From: Candidatus Aenigmatarchaeota archaeon
Lineage (GTDB): Archaea > Aenigmatarchaeota > Aenigmatarchaeia > PWEA01 > JAGHBM01
NCBI GenBank assembly: GCA_023133195.1
Contig: JAGLWW010000005.1
Coordinates: 1 to 14,221 of the forward strand
Direction: 5' to 3'
DNA: 14,221 bases
In this document: positions 1-5,688 of the stretch, piece after piece
Layout: the number at the start of each line of letters is the position of its first letter
How positions within the stretch are numbered: the stretch's first letter is position 1
Program-made: the position numbers and the translations under genes
The notes under the pieces: model-generated
What the model was told of the DNA's origin: nothing
What the model saw: only the letters and a program-made list of their open reading frames with translations
The model's database searches: none

Positions 1-579
1 GCGAACATATACGTTAAACATGTCAATGTCATCTATCATCAGTCCCTGTATCATAAAGCTTCCACCCAGCTTCAATTTTTTGTATGTTTCATTGACAAGA
101 CCTTTAACATCTGCCGGTTTTCCATGAGGGTATTCTATTGCCATTAACTCAAAGGCAGCATTTATAGCCATTACATGGTCCAAAGAACTATCTTTTATTT
201 GCTCTGAGTAGGGAGGTAAATGTTGCACATAGGCTTCGACGTTGGCACTTTTCAAAAGTTTCTGGAGTTGTGCAGTTCCTTCCTCTGTCTGATAAAACTC
301 TTTGCTTTCCGGAAGATTTTCCTCCCCGATAGCCTTCGCAACCTTATCATAAATAAAACTTGGGTATTGTTCTATCAGAATTACCTTTCCTCCTCTACCA
401 ACCCTTTCCATTGTATTGAACAAATCCTCGTTTGTGGTTCCGCAGGCTATCTGAGCAACCGTCTGTCCGTTTTCAAAATAATCGAACATTTCATTGAATT
501 CATTAAATCTGCAGAAATATTTCTTTCTTTCTTTCATATGTTCCTTTTGCTTTTCCCACAACAAATCCACGAATTTCAT
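1..579 (-). CDS. SAM-dependent methyltransferase-like protein (N-terminal 193 residues, cut by left edge)
   Basis: The reading frame is open from ATG at 579 to base 1 with no stop, so the gene continues beyond the window. A GGTG sequence just upstream (GGTGTTAAG-ATG) serves as ribosome binding site. The visible part has the layout of a class I Rossmann methyltransferase: a degenerate glycine-poor motif I at about residues 41-48 (VAQIACGT), a second strand ending in acid with GGKVILIEQYP at 63-73, a motif IV-like segment DSSLDHVMAINA at 130-141, and a post-motif LKLGGSFMI at 169-177, typical of a strand preceded by a Gly-Gly turn. The first 40 residues are helical and charged. Fold assignment is an inference from motif order; substrate unknown. 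It could also be a methyltransferase-fold protein without activity, since motif I lacks the usual GxGxG. It diverges from the methyltransferase gene at 642. Confidence 0.72.
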   Translation of the reverse strand, partial: MKFVDLLWEKQKEHMKERKKYFCRFNEFNEMFDYFENGQTVAQIACGTTNEDLFNTMERVGRGGKVILIEQYPSFIYDKVAKAIGEENLPESKEFYQTEEGTAQLQKLLKSANVEAYVQHLPPYSEQIKDSSLDHVMAINAAFELMAIEYPHGKPADVKGLVNETYKKLKLGGSFMIQGLMIDDIDMFNVYVR

Positions 580-611
580 CTTAACACCAAGACTAGATAT
601 GAGAGCTAATC

Positions 612-619
612 TTTTTATG
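612..619 (+). promoter_or_regulatory. TATA-like box for the gene at 642
   Basis: TTTTTATG lies about 25 nt upstream of the ATG at 642, the spacing expected for an archaeal TATA box driving a leaderless transcript. No convincing Shine-Dalgarno sequence precedes this ATG, which agrees with leaderless translation. Inference from spacing and composition only. Confidence 0.4.
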
Positions 620-641
620 CCTTTCTTGGGCAAATATTCTT

Positions 642-1241
642 ATGCAAAACAAGTTCTCCAGGGACATAAGGGCCGATGAGACTGCCTACTATCTGAGCTG
701 CCCTGAAGTGGTTGCCAGGCATATAGCCAAACAGCTTTCTATTTTCAGAACCTGCGTGGAGCTTTGTTGCGGGGTGGGGATGCTCTCGGTCCAGCTGGCC
801 AAAGTTATGAATAAGGTTTACGCAGTTGATAAGGATGAGAAAAATATAGAGAACGCGAGGCATAATGCTAAACTTTACGGTGTGACAGATAAGATAAAAT
901 TCATAGCTGGAGACGCACTCGACGAAAAACTCCTTAGGAATTTGGAGGCCGAGGTGGCGGTACTTGACCCGGACTGGAGTGGGATAAGCGAGGACAAGAC
1001 AAACCATGTATACGGATTGGATGAAACGGAGCCGAGCCTCCGGAAGCTTATAAACCTTGCAAAGGGACATATAACCGAAAAAATAGTGGCAAGGATTCCA
1101 AAGACCTTTGTCTTTGAGACACTCAAAGAATTCGGTCCTTGTAGAATAGAGAACATATTCTGGGGCAGCAGGATGAGGTTCAAAGTGGCTTATTTCTTTC
1201 CGGAAATAAAGGAAAACCAGGAAGAAGACGTTTACTTTTAA
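642..1241 (+). CDS. RNA guanine-N2 methyltransferase-like protein (TGS1 / Methyltransf_15 family)
   Basis: 199 residues, class I SAM methyltransferase. Motif I is VELCCGVG at residues 39-46, followed by an acidic strand end (VYAVDKD, 59-65), the helix NIENARHNAKLYGV (68-81) and KIKFIAGDAL (84-93). This series matches the trimethylguanosine synthase family closely: FCGVGG, IDIDP, ARNNAEVYG and IEFICGD occupy the same places. The catalytic-motif position is DPDWSG (109-114), where the eukaryotic cap enzymes have a PPWGG-type motif. The C-terminal strand pattern (VAYFFPEI) also fits. In archaea there is no snRNA cap, so the likely substrate is a guanine in tRNA or rRNA; this is inference. Start chosen at ATG 642 because no earlier start lies in frame and a TATA box is correctly spaced. 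Family assignment firm, substrate unknown. Confidence 0.82.
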   Translation: MQNKFSRDIRADETAYYLSCPEVVARHIAKQLSIFRTCVELCCGVGMLSVQLAKVMNKVYAVDKDEKNIENARHNAKLYGVTDKIKFIAGDALDEKLLRNLEAEVAVLDPDWSGISEDKTNHVYGLDETEPSLRKLINLAKGHITEKIVARIPKTFVFETLKEFGPCRIENIFWGSRMRFKVAYFFPEIKENQEEDVYF

Positions 1242-1248
1242 AGGTCAA

Positions 1249-1258
1249 TTATATAAAA
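1249..1258 (+). promoter_or_regulatory. TATA box of the trxA-trxB-gdhA-CYTH operon
   Basis: TTATATAAAA, about 25-30 nt before the expected transcription start near 1280, precedes the strong GGGGGGTG ribosome binding site and the ATG at 1306. It is the clearest TATA box in the window and is flanked by the short inverted pair GGTC (1243-1246) and GACC (1259-1262). Confidence 0.6.
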
Positions 1259-1305
1259 GACCAAGTCAAATAATCACTATTAATGCATATTTGGGGGGTG
1301 TTAAG

Positions 1306-1623
1306 ATGGACGTGACAGATGCTGATTTTCAGGAAAAAGTTATAGAAAAATCAAAAGAGGTTCCCGTTGTTGTGGATTTCTGGGCCTCGTGGTGCATGCC
1401 ATGCCAGATTCTTGGACCTGTTCTGGAAAAGATTGCAGGGGATTACAAAGGAAAATTTATTCTGGCAAAGGCCAATGTGGACCAGTGTCCAAATACAAGC
1501 TCAACATTCGGCATAATGGGGATACCTGCTGTAAAGATGTTCAAAAACGGAAAAGTAATTGATGAGTTTGTTGGTGCACAACCTGAACCTAACATTAGAG
1601 CATGGCTTGACAAAAATATGTAG
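1306..1623 (+). CDS. trxA: Thioredoxin
   Basis: 105 residues, the normal length of a one-domain thioredoxin. It reduces protein disulfides in the cytoplasm and is itself reduced by the product of the next gene. Visible signatures are DFWASWCMPCQ at residues 24-34, with redox cysteines C30 and C33, and the cis-proline loop MGIPAVKMF at 71-79. The dipeptide between the cysteines is Met-Pro rather than the common Gly-Pro, which may alter redox potential (inference). An in-frame TTG at 1291 would add five residues (MGGVK), but these bases form the Shine-Dalgarno GGGGGGTG, so ATG at 1306 is the better start. The stop is 9 nt before thioredoxin reductase, so the pair is surely co-transcribed. Identification is very secure. 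Confidence 0.96.
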   Translation: MDVTDADFQEKVIEKSKEVPVVVDFWASWCMPCQILGPVLEKIAGDYKGKFILAKANVDQCPNTSSTFGIMGIPAVKMFKNGKVIDEFVGAQPEPNIRAWLDKNM

Positions 1624-1632
1624 GGGTAAAAA

Positions 1633-2550
1633 ATGGTTTACGATGTGATTGTTCTGGGAACCGGACCCGCGGGACTTTCCGCGGCTGTGTACTGCAAGAG
1701 ATATGACCTAAACCTGATAGTAATAGGAAAAGAAGCGGGGGCCATCTCCGAGGCCGACGAGGTTGACAACTATCTCGGATTTGTCCATATTTCCGGGATG
1801 GAAATGATAAACAAATTCGTGGAGCATGCAGAGGAACTCGGAGTTGAGATACACAGGGAAGAAATAATCAAAATAGTAAAACAGGGAGATAACTTTATAG
1901 TGGATACAGACCACGGCAGTTACGAATCACGGTCTCTTATATATGCTCTTGGGGGAACGAAAAGAAAACTCGGTCTGCCAGAAGAAAAAAATTTCGTGGG
2001 AAGAGGAGTCAGTTACTGTGCAACCTGTGACGGGGCGTTTTTCAGGAACAAGACGGTGGCGGTCACGGGCGGAAGCGATTCCGCGGCCATGGCAGCACTT
2101 CTTTTGTCAAGGTTTGCAAAGCAAGTTTTTATTGTCTACAGAAGAAATAAACTACGCGCTTTTCCTGTATTTGTAAAAAAGATAGAAAATACAGAAAACA
2201 TAAAGACAATATTCAATTCCGTGATAAATGAAATAAAGGGGAAAAAACTCGTAGAAAAGATTATAATAGAGAATACAAAAACAGGGGAAAAAAGTGAGCT
2301 GGAACTGAACGGAATTTTTGTAGAGTTTGGTCACGTTCCGAATTCTGATTTTGCAAAAAATGTCGGGGTGGAGACCGTGGAAAACGGAAGAATAAAAGTG
2401 AAGGAAGACATGTCCACGAACGTAAGAGGGTTTTTTGCTGCTGGAGATGTAACGACGGGAGGCAATGATTTTGACCAGGCCGTAACGGCAGCAGCCGAAG
2501 GTTCAGTTGCTGCAGCATCAGTTTATAAATTAATATCGGAGGTTGGTTGA
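1633..2550 (+). CDS. trxB: Thioredoxin reductase (FAD/NADPH-dependent)
   Basis: 305 residues, the usual length of the low-molecular-weight enzyme that passes electrons from NADPH through FAD to thioredoxin. The FAD-binding GTGPAG is at residues 9-14, the redox pair CATCDG has cysteines C129 and C132, a second dinucleotide-binding motif is at about 145-151 (TGGSDSA, usually GGGDSA), and YRRNKLRA at 169-176 corresponds to the HRRxxxRA motif that recognises the NADPH phosphate. The FAD-domain end motif FFAAGDVTT is at 267-275. Keeping the RR..R motif argues for NADPH rather than the ferredoxin- or F420-dependent variants. The usual GGQ...T..VENYPG segment reads GAISEADEVDNYLGF. ATG at 1633 follows a GGGGTAAAA leader. 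Its end overlaps the most distal possible start of gdhA. Very secure. Confidence 0.96.
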   Translation: MVYDVIVLGTGPAGLSAAVYCKRYDLNLIVIGKEAGAISEADEVDNYLGFVHISGMEMINKFVEHAEELGVEIHREEIIKIVKQGDNFIVDTDHGSYESRSLIYALGGTKRKLGLPEEKNFVGRGVSYCATCDGAFFRNKTVAVTGGSDSAAMAALLLSRFAKQVFIVYRRNKLRAFPVFVKKIENTENIKTIFNSVINEIKGKKLVEKIIIENTKTGEKSELELNGIFVEFGHVPNSDFAKNVGVETVENGRIKVKEDMSTNVRGFFAAGDVTTGGNDFDQAVTAAAEGSVAAASVYKLISEVG

Positions 2551-2551
2551 A

Positions 2552-3760
2552 GTGGTTTTTGAAAACATATCCAAGATTTTAAACAAGGTTTCCGGAATTA
2601 TGAATCTAAATCAAGTGGAGATGAAGATACTCAAGTCTTTCAAGAGAATAAAAAAAGAGGAACTTGAGGTAAACGGAAAGAAGTATGACGCATGGAGAAT
2701 AGTCCATAATGATTCTCTGGGCCTAGGAAAAGGAGGAATAAGATATCATCCCGATGTTTCTGAAGATGAAGTAAAAAGTTTGGCCTTCTGGATGAGCATG
2801 AAGAACTCACTTGCCGGTCTGCCATACGGCGGAGCAAAGGGCGGTGTCAGGATAAATCCCAAGTCAATATTAAAAGAAGACTTGGAAAAGGTAAGCAGGG
2901 AATTCATAAGAAAATTTCATGATGTTCTTGGCGAGAATGTGGACGTGCCCGCGCCTGACGTTTACACGAACGCGGAAATAATGGGATGGATGCTTGATGA
3001 ATATGAAAAAATTGAGGGAAAACACGAGCCGGGTATGATAACCGGAAAACCTCTTAGTCTTCAGGGATGTGGAATCAGGAAGACCGCCACATCAGCTGGA
3101 GGTTACATAATATTCAAGGAGATGGTTTCTAAGATGAATAAAAAAGAAATCACCATAGCCGTGCAGGGATTTGGCAACGCGGGCTATAACTTTGCCCAGA
3201 TGGCTCACAACGACAGCTTCAAGGTGATTGCGGTGAGCGACAGCAAGGGAGGGATCTGCGAGATGAAAGGCTTGAACATATCCAAAATAAAGAAAGTCAA
3301 GGACAAGACAGGGTCTGTCGTGAATTACGATACGAAAAAAATAACAAACGAACAATTACTTGAACTAAAAGTTGATTTTCTGGTCTTGGCTGCACTTGAA
3401 AACCAGGTGACTAAAGACAACGCAGAAAAGATAAAGGCAAAATACATACTTGAACTGGCTAACGGTCCAGTGACATGCGATGCAGATGAGATACTTCACG
3501 AAAAAGGAATAAAAGTTATACCGGACATTCTCGCGAATGCAGGCGGAGTAATAGGAAGCTACTTTGAATGGGTTCAGAACAAGACAGGCAACATATTTGA
3601 GGAGGATTACCTTGAGGAAAGACTGGAAAAACTTATGAAAGCCAATTTCCAGAAAGTCTACAACCTGCACCTTGAGAAAAAGATAGACATGAGGATAACT
3701 GCTTACATTCTGGCAATAAAGAGGATACTGGATGCAGAGAGGGCAAGAGGAAATATATGA
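2552..3760 (+). CDS. gdhA: Glutamate dehydrogenase (hexameric, archaeal/bacterial type)
   Basis: Catalyses reversible oxidative deamination of glutamate to 2-oxoglutarate and ammonia with NAD(P). With the start at GTG 2552 it has 402 residues, close to family length. The active-site signature LPYGGAKGG (90-98) contains catalytic lysine K96; other substrate-contacting lysines are in GKGGIR (K60) and SMKNS (K84), and the catalytic aspartate is in PAPD (D136). The dinucleotide motif GFGNAG is at 206-211, and SDSKGG follows the second strand. An in-frame TTG at 2543 sits directly on the GGAGG (2538-2542), while GTG 2552 is 9 nt downstream of it, so I chose GTG. ATG 2597 would remove conserved N-terminal sequence. 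It is translationally coupled to trxB and overlaps the next gene by 4 nt (ATGA). Cofactor preference is not decided here. Confidence 0.95.
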   Translation: MVFENISKILNKVSGIMNLNQVEMKILKSFKRIKKEELEVNGKKYDAWRIVHNDSLGLGKGGIRYHPDVSEDEVKSLAFWMSMKNSLAGLPYGGAKGGVRINPKSILKEDLEKVSREFIRKFHDVLGENVDVPAPDVYTNAEIMGWMLDEYEKIEGKHEPGMITGKPLSLQGCGIRKTATSAGGYIIFKEMVSKMNKKEITIAVQGFGNAGYNFAQMAHNDSFKVIAVSDSKGGICEMKGLNISKIKKVKDKTGSVVNYDTKKITNEQLLELKVDFLVLAALENQVTKDNAEKIKAKYILELANGPVTCDADEILHEKGIKVIPDILANAGGVIGSYFEWVQNKTGNIFEEDYLEERLEKLMKANFQKVYNLHLEKKIDMRITAYILAIKRILDAERARGNI

Positions 3761-4296
3761 AAGAACTGAATGTGATAGAGATAGAGGCAAGAAGTTTTAT
3801 AACCGAAGAGCAGTTCAACCAGCTACTAGATTACATGAAACAGAATGCTAAATTCCTTGGCGAAGATAATCAGATTAGTTATTATTTTTCCGGTCCGACC
3901 GACCTGCGTATTCAGAAGTGCGATACTTATGCAAAACTCTGGCTCAAGAAGGGAAAAATCCACGACAAGCACAGAGAGGAGATTGAGATAAAATTTGACA
4001 GGGAAGATTTTGATAAACTTGAAAAACTTCTGAATGTTTTGGGCTATGAAGTTGAAATAAAATGGTTCCGTGACAGAAAAAGGTTTAACTGGAACGGTAT
4101 AAAGGTTACCCTCGACTACACAAAGGGTTACGGCTATATAATAGAACTGGAAAAACTTGTGAGCAGGGGCGAGGAAAAGATATACAGGCAACTCGAGGAC
4201 AAACTGAAATCCCTTGGAATAGAAATAACCCCGAAAGAAGTCTTCGGGAAAAAGTTTAATCACTACAAGAAAAACTGGAGAAGTCTGACCAGTTAG
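3757..4296 (+). CDS. CYTH-domain protein (triphosphate tunnel metalloenzyme family)
   Basis: 179 residues. The CYTH superfamily includes thiamine triphosphatases, inorganic triphosphatases and class IV adenylyl cyclases, all binding a triphosphate inside a charged beta-barrel tunnel with two metals. Alternating charged strands are visible: EIEARSF (8-14), the ExExK signature with Arg for Lys; DLRIQ; YAKLWLKKGK; REEIEIKF; EIKWFRDRKRF; VTLDYTKGYGYIIELEK. The final strand's paired acidic residues fit the metal-binding set. Length and layout are those of the single-domain group found in archaea and candidate bacterial phyla. The substrate cannot be deduced; triphosphatase activity is more likely than cyclase (inference). 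It overlaps gdhA by 4 nt (ATGA), so it is the last gene of the trx-gdh run. Its stop codon overlaps that of the convergent small gene at 4293-4528. Confidence 0.82.
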   Translation: MKELNVIEIEARSFITEEQFNQLLDYMKQNAKFLGEDNQISYYFSGPTDLRIQKCDTYAKLWLKKGKIHDKHREEIEIKFDREDFDKLEKLLNVLGYEVEIKWFRDRKRFNWNGIKVTLDYTKGYGYIIELEKLVSRGEEKIYRQLEDKLKSLGIEITPKEVFGKKFNHYKKNWRSLTS

Positions 4297-4528
4297 AATT
4301 TTCTGTGTTCTTTTTTTATTTCAATACATTGTGAGCATCCGGTACAATCCAGGTCTTCCCAACTTATCGTTTTCCTTTCTGTGTTGCCATAAACTTCTTT
4401 TGCCTTTTCTTCACGGTAACAATCCCACCAATACTGTCGTAGAACTTACAGTTGTATTTCCTGTCTGGAGTGTCAAATGTTATTCTCAGAGTTTTGAAAT
4501 CCGTTTTAATATCCGAATTCTGGACCAT
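4293..4528 (-). pseudogene. Small cysteine-containing protein, frameshifted (about 78 residues when joined)
   Basis: On the minus strand ATG at 4528 follows GGGTGGG (a good ribosome binding site) and a TATA-like stretch at 4559-4570. The first frame codes MVQNSDIKTDFKTLRITFD... and ends at a stop at 4364, giving 54 residues. From about 4445 downwards, however, the frame one base back (-1) is open to a TAA at 4293-4295 and reads like real protein: QYWWDCYREEKAKEV, then ISWEDLDCTGCSQCIEIKK. That second frame has no ATG, GTG or TTG of its own after its preceding stop. One missing base near 4425-4445 would join the two into about 78 residues carrying a C-x2-C-x2-C cluster plus two further cysteines, perhaps metal binding. 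Options are decay, assembly error or recoding; no obvious slippery heptamer is visible. Function not recognised. Confidence 0.5.
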
Positions 4529-4558
4529 ATTTCCCACCCACGCATAGTATTAGTTCAG

Positions 4559-4570
4559 AAAATTATTTAA
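4559..4570 (-). promoter_or_regulatory. TATA-like box for the small gene at 4528
   Basis: On the minus strand this reads TTAAATAATTTT, about 30-40 nt before the ATG at 4528 and just ahead of the GGGTGGG site. It lies back to back with the aIF2-beta TATA box (4572-4580), making a compact divergent promoter. Confidence 0.4.
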
Positions 4571-4571
4571 C

Positions 4572-4580
4572 CTTTAAATT
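4572..4580 (+). promoter_or_regulatory. TATA-like box for the aIF2-beta operon
   Basis: CTTTAAATT is spaced to start transcription near 4600-4605, immediately before the strong ribosome binding site GAGGGGTG (4603-4610) and ATG at 4614. Spacing-based inference. Confidence 0.45.
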
Positions 4581-4613
4581 TGGAACAAACCTTTTATTTA
4601 GTGAGGGGTGAAG

Positions 4614-5018
4614 ATGGATTACAAGGATTTACTGAAGAGGGCAGAAGAAAAGATTTCAAAAGAGCTTACAACCGAAGGAAGGTTCAAAATTTCCGAGGCC
4701 AAGGTTCTTGTGCAGGGCAACAACACAATAGTTACCAACTTCTCGGAGATATCCAGCGGGTTGGGTCGCGACTCCAGACACCTTCTGAAATTTCTTTCCA
4801 AGCAACTGGCAGCGCCCGGAAGTCTTGACGGCAACAGGGTAAGTTTTCTTGGAAAATTCACAAAGGACAAGATAGACAACAAAATAAAACTTTATGCAAA
4901 AAATTATGTTTTCTGTTCGGTTTGCGGCAAGCCCGATACCAAACTGATTGAAGAGGAGGGCATCTTGAAGATGAAATGCGAGGCCTGCGGGTCGAAAAGA
5001 TTTGTTAAAAGGATTTGA
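4614..5018 (+). CDS. Translation initiation factor aIF2 subunit beta
   Basis: 134 residues, the usual length of archaeal aIF2-beta, a subunit of the heterotrimer that brings initiator Met-tRNA to the small ribosomal subunit. The N-terminal helix that contacts the gamma subunit is followed by the alpha/beta domain (GNNTIVTNF at 35-43, LLKFLSKQLAAPGSL at 57-71) and a C4 zinc ribbon with C101, C104, C122 and C125 (CSVCGKPD ... CEACGSK). GTG at 4608 in the same frame is part of the Shine-Dalgarno GAGGGGTG, so ATG 4614 is the start. It is followed after 9 nt by the DUF424 gene, a pairing I know from other archaea. Identification is very secure. Confidence 0.95.
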   Translation: MDYKDLLKRAEEKISKELTTEGRFKISEAKVLVQGNNTIVTNFSEISSGLGRDSRHLLKFLSKQLAAPGSLDGNRVSFLGKFTKDKIDNKIKLYAKNYVFCSVCGKPDTKLIEEEGILKMKCEACGSKRFVKRI

Positions 5019-5027
5019 GTTGGAACA

Positions 5028-5318
5028 ATGTTTTCCTATAAAATTTTTAAAACGCCCAAGGACACATTAGTCGCGGTCTGTGACAAGGATATTCTGGGAA
5101 AAAAATTTGAAAATGAGATAATTTTTGAGATAAATGAGGATTTTTACGGTGGAAATGATTGCGGAGAGGACGAATTAAGGGAAATTTTAAAGGATGCCAC
5201 CATAATAAACGCAATTGGAAACAAAATAATAGATTTTTTGGTTAAAGAAAAACTTGTAAATAAAAAAGGAATAATTAAAATTGGTGATGTATCACATGCA
5301 CAGGTTGTCACGTTCTAA
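5028..5318 (+). CDS. DUF424 family protein
   Basis: 96 residues. The sequence follows the archaeal DUF424 pattern: YKIFKTPKDTLVAVCDKDILGK near the start, EINEDFYGG at 34-42, ATIINAIGNKIIDFLV in the middle, and the ending IKIGDVSHAQVV. The family is small, archaeal, cytoplasmic and of unknown molecular role. Frequent association with translation genes, as here directly after aIF2-beta with a 9-nt gap, suggests a part in translation or RNA handling (inference). No membrane segment or catalytic motif is visible. Its last 23 nt overlap the next gene, so the two are probably translationally coupled. Confidence 0.88.
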   Translation: MFSYKIFKTPKDTLVAVCDKDILGKKFENEIIFEINEDFYGGNDCGEDELREILKDATIINAIGNKIIDFLVKEKLVNKKGIIKIGDVSHAQVVTF

Positions 5319-5688
5319 AGGACAGTTCTTCTTCATATCCCTGATGTTTATAATAACATTTCTATCGAGTTTGCAGGCTCTTCTATCCGGTTTCTCTGAC
5401 ATAGATTTGAGCAAACCTTATTCAAGGCAGGAGGATTTCTGGTTCTGGAACATAAAAGACCAGCTAAACAGGACCTTTGAAAACAAGCCGTGCCCGGAGC
5501 TTGCTGCAGATTTTCAGGAGATAAAAATTATGACAAAGAATTACCTTGCCACAAAGGGAGTGGAATTAGATATCACCAACTTGACTACGATTTGTCCAGC
5601 TATTTTGCCTGCTGATGTAGAAATAGAAATGAACATGACCTCGGCCAATATAAACATCTTTGATAATTTTACTCTGGAAAGCAGCTAA
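5296..5688 (+). CDS. Short membrane-anchored, pilin-like secreted protein
   Basis: 130 residues from ATG 5296, which has GGTGAT 7 nt upstream; in-frame ATG 5287 lies too close to this site. Residues 1-8 are basic (MHRLSRSK), followed by GQFFFISLMFIITF and about ten more hydrophobic residues, then a polar extracellular-type domain. A K-G-Q sequence directly before a hydrophobic helix resembles the class III (prepilin-like) processing site of archaeal pilins and archaellins, although the usual glutamate at position +5 is not seen. The C-terminal part has two cysteines (CPEL and ICPAI) that could form a disulfide, several N-x-T/S sites, and a Thr/Asn-rich end. Function not recognised; a pseudopilin or anchored surface protein is a reasonable guess. 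It overlaps DUF424 by 23 nt and the convergent rfcL end by 4 nt. Confidence 0.72.
   Translation: MHRLSRSKGQFFFISLMFIITFLSSLQALLSGFSDIDLSKPYSRQEDFWFWNIKDQLNRTFENKPCPELAADFQEIKIMTKNYLATKGVELDITNLTTICPAILPADVEIEMNMTSANINIFDNFTLESS

Noticed and set aside
220..609. Plus-strand open frame of 129 codons
   Set aside because: It lies antisense to the methyltransferase-like gene (1-579 minus), whose translation has clear fold motifs and a ribosome binding site; the plus frame has neither.
615..1070. Minus-strand open frame of 151 codons
   Set aside because: Antisense to the TGS1-like methyltransferase; composition is that of a shadow frame and no motif is visible.
1243..1262. GGTC / GACC inverted pair around the trxA TATA box as an operator
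   Set aside because: Arms of only 4 nt over a 12-nt gap are expected by chance; noted in the promoter entry only.
4331..4570. Plus-strand open frame of 79 codons in the gap after the CYTH gene
   Set aside because: The minus strand there reads as protein with a Cys cluster and good start signals; the plus frame has no ribosome binding site and runs through two promoters.
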